Shown here: positions 60,301 to 64,000 of the stretch, piece after piece
Numbering within the stretch: position 1 is the first letter of the stretch
Layout of the letters: every line of letters starts with the position of its first letter
Source of the DNA: Inia geoffrensis
Lineage: Eukaryota; Chordata; Mammalia; Artiodactyla; Iniidae
Direction: 5' to 3'
Length of the DNA stretch: 64,000 bases
Assembly (NCBI GenBank): GCA_036417435.1
Contig: CM070905.1
Location: 24,343,592-24,407,591, forward strand
Notes under the pieces: generated by a model
Told to the model about the DNA's origin: nothing
Database searches by the model: none
What the model saw: the letters and a program-made list of their open reading frames with translations, nothing else
Position numbers and translations under genes: made by a program

Positions 60301-61990
60301 TTTATTATCTCTCCAGACTCTGCCTTTCTACTATCCATTTGGGCAATGAGCGCGTCATCATTTACATATTCATGTGAGAAACTGAGTGACCGTCAAAACG
60401 GTTCTTGGGCAGGATAGGCCAAGAGACAAACAAAAGTGCCCTATCAGGCAATAACATTTACTTCATGTTCACTGTGTGTGCAACACCTCTACCTTGGTCG
60501 TGCAGGGGTGGCCAAGAGTAAAAACCGACTTACTTAGCAAATAAGCACTTCATCATTAAGTACACTGATTTTAATATCATAACTTCAATACACAAAGGGA
60601 AGCAAACAGAATGTATAAGGTCAACAAAAAGAACAAAATGAATTAAAAGAACAGGGAGGAAATAGGAAAGAACAGGAGCTTAAGTATATTTAGCACACCT
60701 TCAATATCTATTAATTATAAATATAGATCTTCCCTAAATCAGTGTTAACTGCAAGGGGAATATTCATGATCACTTTGCTAAATAAACAGATGTTTGACTA
60801 AACTTACAACTTAATCACCATCATGAAAGATTATAACCTACTATCATTAAAAAACACCACATACAAACTTAATTCAAAAGGGCTTCTAGGGCAGCTCTGA
60901 GTTCATTAGAGCCAACATCATTACACATTTGAAAAATATTTGTATCTATGTGTAATTTACATGCCTGTTGATAAAAGACAGGTGTAAGGACTGGGAAATG
61001 AAATGGAACCTCAGCAGCTGGTGAGACTGCTCCCACTCAAACCACCATGATTACCTTGGCCAATTTCAATAAGAGAACTACTCAAAATTACAATATGCTC
61101 AAGCTGTAAAATAGTCCAAGAGTGACAGGCATACACAGTTAAAGTTTAAAAAGCAAAACGAAACACACACCTTAAAAAAAAAAAAGTCAGTACTACTTTC
61201 TTCCAAGAGCCGGAAACCATAAATAATCATCTTCTTCCTGAGGACCAAGGTGACCATCTCAAGCTCACAATCAACACAAGAACCTTCAGACTTATTGAAT
61301 CCATTCTCTTTAAACTGTGGCTCCAGTGCTTTTCACAAAAACAGCTTCCAGAAGGGACAGGTTATAAAGATGACAGTGAGGACAGAGGAGACAAGAGAAG
61401 GAGAGAGAGGGTGCTGACCTTTCAATGTAGAGCTACCAAAAGGCTGGGGGCTATTTTGCTAGAAAGTAAAAACATCACCTTTCTCCCCGGCATCGGCATC
61501 GGAGTAATGACAGCAAATGCTTGCTGACATTCAGCAAAATGACAAGGGCTGCCTGAGGAGTGGCCTTCACAAAATGTCTAGGTAAAAAGCAGAGCTTCAA
61601 GGGAAAACACCTTACAGACTAAGGTTCCTGGATACTGCAAAAAGCACCTCTTCAAATGGAAGACATACAACGAATGACCAACACCTTGCAAGTTCGTGGG
61701 GCTTCCCACAGGCGTACAATTCAGTTCCTGCCCTAGCATTAAGCTCTGCACCAGTCACACATGTGTCTTCCTTTTCCCCAAGAGGAAAGTTTAATAGTTG
61801 TTTGATGATACATTGGGTCCTGTAACACTGGATGTGACTGAAGGGTATAAACAGAAAGCCCTGAAGCAAAAATAAAATGGGGGTGGGGGGACGTGTCACC
61901 TCCACAGCCCTGCCCAGTGACAGGTCTGTGTCTGGGTTTCTACCTCATGAGAGGTACAAGCAGGACCAGCACCGGAACCCAAGTGGGAAG
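57375..61990. other. No gene recognised; unassigned non-coding DNA
   Basis: A G-rich patch lies at 57472-57494. The minus frame 57706-57894 encodes an acidic stretch (SPVDPFDDADREWFEE) after an acceptor-like site, but it lacks a good donor. An A run lies at 59928-59939. No other structure is assigned. Confidence 0.4.
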
Positions 61991-62027
61991 AACAAGTCAA
62001 GCGTGATTTCTCTCTCCTTGGAGCCCC

Positions 62028-62085
62028 CACAGCACTTGGTTATACCCCTTCCGGCGCATAGCAGATGCTGCCTTGTTTAACGCGT
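62028..62085 (+). mobile_element. L2/MIR 3' tail fragment (weak)
   Basis: The phrases cccccacagcacttggttat and ggcgcatagcagatgctgcc resemble the L2 or MIR 3' end (cagcacttag..gcacatagtaggtgct). Confidence 0.35.
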
Positions 62086-62089
62086 GCTG

Positions 62090-63340
62090 TAGTTATTTCC
62101 ACTACCAGACTGAATTTCTGACAGTGGAGGTTTTATCGTGTACCTTCGGAGCCCTCCTCATCCCCAACGCGATACATTGTTCAAAGTAAGGACTAAGTAA
62201 CCACCTGAAAAACTGTACAGCTAGAAAATGACTAGTCACTGCGAACATCCCTATGGTGCAGGCTTTGCAGAGCACTTTCATACAAGCAGTAGTACATGGT
62301 ACTTGCCACACTCCCCCGCCCCACCGCATACCTTCTGCTCTTTTAAGTATGACAAACAGGAGTTAACATGAACTTCTTACCACAGGGTTTAAAAATATAT
62401 ATATACTGCAACACAGATGAGTAGGGTTCAGTGGACCTGGAATAATAACTCTCGGAAGAAGTTCCTCCAGATACGTGTCTAGCCTCTTTGGAGTGAAATG
62501 CTGAGTTACTACCCTTAGTGACCCTCTGGGAGAGTGACAGTCCCAGAAGCTCAAAGCTGCAGAAAATGACACTGATTCCACCCTTTGGTGACACCACAGT
62601 GGAGAACGAGAAATACCCTTTAATTTGATGCAATTTAAACATCAGCCAGATACACATCTTGGAGGCACATGATGTCCTCTGGTCTCACGGGTTTCGCCTG
62701 GGATCAGTCCAGCTTTCACGCCCTTTTTCACACACTAACCCTAACATCACAACACCCTTTGTCTAAGGCTACCCACACTCAGCCACCAGCTGCCTATCAA
62801 GTAGATCTCTTCACCTAAGATTAGAAAGAATACCTTTCTGAGGTTCCTGCAAGACTTACCTTCAGGCTAAAGACAAGTTGGGTGGTGAGTCTTCCTGCTC
62901 AGATGATCAGAAAGGCAATCTGGGAACCTGTCCAACCCCAAAGTGGTAGCATTCAAGTTGAGAACAACTGAGAACAGGACAGCAGAGCCCAGCAATTTCA
63001 GGGTATTAGATTTAACAATAAGGAATCCCTTACCGGTCTCTAGGGAAACACTGGGGAATTAATTACAAGGCTTTTAAAGATATCCAAGCTCCCCCAAAAG
63101 AACACTAAATAAGTACACAGTGTTATCATTTATTAGAAGCAACGTTCAAAAGTAGGGAAATCTACTGTGTTCCATTCTAACAAGGCGGCCTTTTAAAGTC
63201 ACCTGCAGAAGAGAAATATTAGGCGTCTCATAAGGGCCGTAACAGATACACAGCTGAAGGCAATGTTAAATAGTGAGGGAGGGGTGATAAGTGATGGCCA
63301 AGAAGCACAGGGGCAAGCAATAGGAAAAACCCGGGGGGTG
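62090..63340. other. No gene recognised; unassigned non-coding DNA
   Basis: Contains a short (AT)n at about 62393-62404; otherwise nothing assigned. Confidence 0.4.
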
Positions 63341-63344
63341 TGCA

Positions 63345-63460
63345 ATCCAGTTTGAGAATTAGAATCACCTGTGGTACAAAGCCTGCAGCTCCATTCCCGG
63401 AGATCGATTGTTCTGGTCGACTGCCAGGTGTTGTTGTTAAGTTCCACAGGTAATGCTCTA
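63345..63460 (+). mobile_element. MER5-like hAT-Charlie fragment (tentative)
   Basis: The phrases ccagtttgagaattagaatc, acctgtggtacaaagcctgc and cggagatcgattgttctggt follow the start of a MER5A-type element (tctcaaa...agaatcacctg...gagattctgattnntctgg). The right end is unclear. Confidence 0.45.
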
Positions 63461-63464
63461 ACAA

Positions 63465-64000
63465 ACAACGTTTAAAAAAAAAAAAAAAAAAGCAAACAGG
63501 ACAAAAGGAAAGGGGCATTTCAAGAAGCCATCTTGTAGAAGAGGAAACCAAAAAAAAGAAAAAGAAATTGAGATAGTCTGGGACCTGGGACCCTCTACCT
63601 GAGTGCTTGCACCTGGACAAACGTCTCCTGAGCAACAGAATACAAAGAAACTATAAGGGACTAAAAATAACGGTCCAGCATGGGCAGTTGGGGCAATTAT
63701 GAACAATAAGACACAAAAAGGCCACCAACCAACCACCACTTGAGGTGCAAAAGCTCTTGATCCCCACACATAGCACCACCAAGGGGATGGACAACAGACC
63801 ACCCAAGGGACGTGGGCCTCCTGCCCAAGCCACTGATCCCCCCCTACCCTCACCCCATTTAAGGGATGAGCTCGCCCCAGCCCACCTCGGGAAGCAAGCA
63901 AGGGTACCTGTTTCTTGTTCTGGCTCCCTCAGGCTGCAGCATGAGCCCCTAAATCTGTCTGGCCTCTTAACAGCTTCTATTGATTAAACAGTCCAAGGAC
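63465..64000. other. No gene recognised; A-rich tract then unassigned DNA
   Basis: A run of about 18 A lies at 63474-63491. Overlapping minus frames at 63228-63901 are low-complexity translations of the A-rich and CA-rich text. Confidence 0.4.

Noticed and set aside
1..64000. Repeat arrays that might be CRISPR or a satellite
   Set aside because: The repeated units are dispersed SINEs with their own target duplications, not regularly spaced short repeats.

Overview
The window looks like 64 kb of mammalian nuclear DNA from a cetartiodactyl, most likely a whale or dolphin. The main evidence is twelve tRNA-derived SINEs that begin GGG(C/A)TTCCCTGG and carry pol III A- and B-box motifs. I recognise these as the CHR family of cetaceans, hippos and ruminants, and the short, internally deleted, A-tailed form is the one I associate with cetaceans. 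A 5'-truncated L1 tail of the cetartiodactyl type at 57.2 kb agrees with this. No intact protein-coding gene, rRNA, tRNA gene, CRISPR array or bacterial-type operon is visible. The window behaves like one long intron or an intergenic stretch.

The one clearly gene-derived feature is a processed pseudogene of RTKN (rhotekin, a Rho-GTPase effector) at 27491-29662, + strand. It has a 17-bp perfect target-site duplication, an L1-type TTTT/AAAA insertion site, an ATTAAA signal and an 18-nt A tail. It starts with the N-terminus I associate with the longer isoform. It carries at least five frameshifts, a CGA-to-TGA stop, a ~20-25 nt deletion and an 84/85-nt GT...AG insertion that reads as an unspliced intron. 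It is therefore a semi-processed retrocopy.

Layout: 0-12 kb holds an L2 LINE with reverse-transcriptase traces (2.0-3.1 kb, -), an old L1 piece (3.3-3.7 kb), a SINE at 5.1 kb and a MER5A-like hAT fragment (5.7-5.9 kb). 12-27 kb holds an L1 tail, three SINEs, MIR and L2 remnants, a CR1/L3-like remnant (22.7 kb) and a G-quadruplex-type tract (16.37 kb). 27.5-29.7 kb is the RTKN retrocopy. 30.8-33 kb has an L1 3' end with a SINE in its A-rich tail, then an inverted MaLR LTR. 40.9-52.7 kb is SINE-rich (seven copies), with two pairs of SINEs stacked at one target site, a hAT-Charlie element with an 8-bp duplication, a MaLR LTR, an L1 3' end and an ERV-type LTR piece. 53-64 kb has another hAT element, L2-like sequence, the young L1 tail and mostly unassigned sequence.

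All twelve CHR SINEs lie on the + strand. Two short open stretches with splice-like borders (19750-19836, - and 33700-33859, +) are the only candidate exons worth testing, and neither is convincing by itself. I found no new biological system. The most informative observations are the intron-retaining RTKN copy and the stacked SINE insertions. Family names come from memory of consensus sequences and were not checked against a database.
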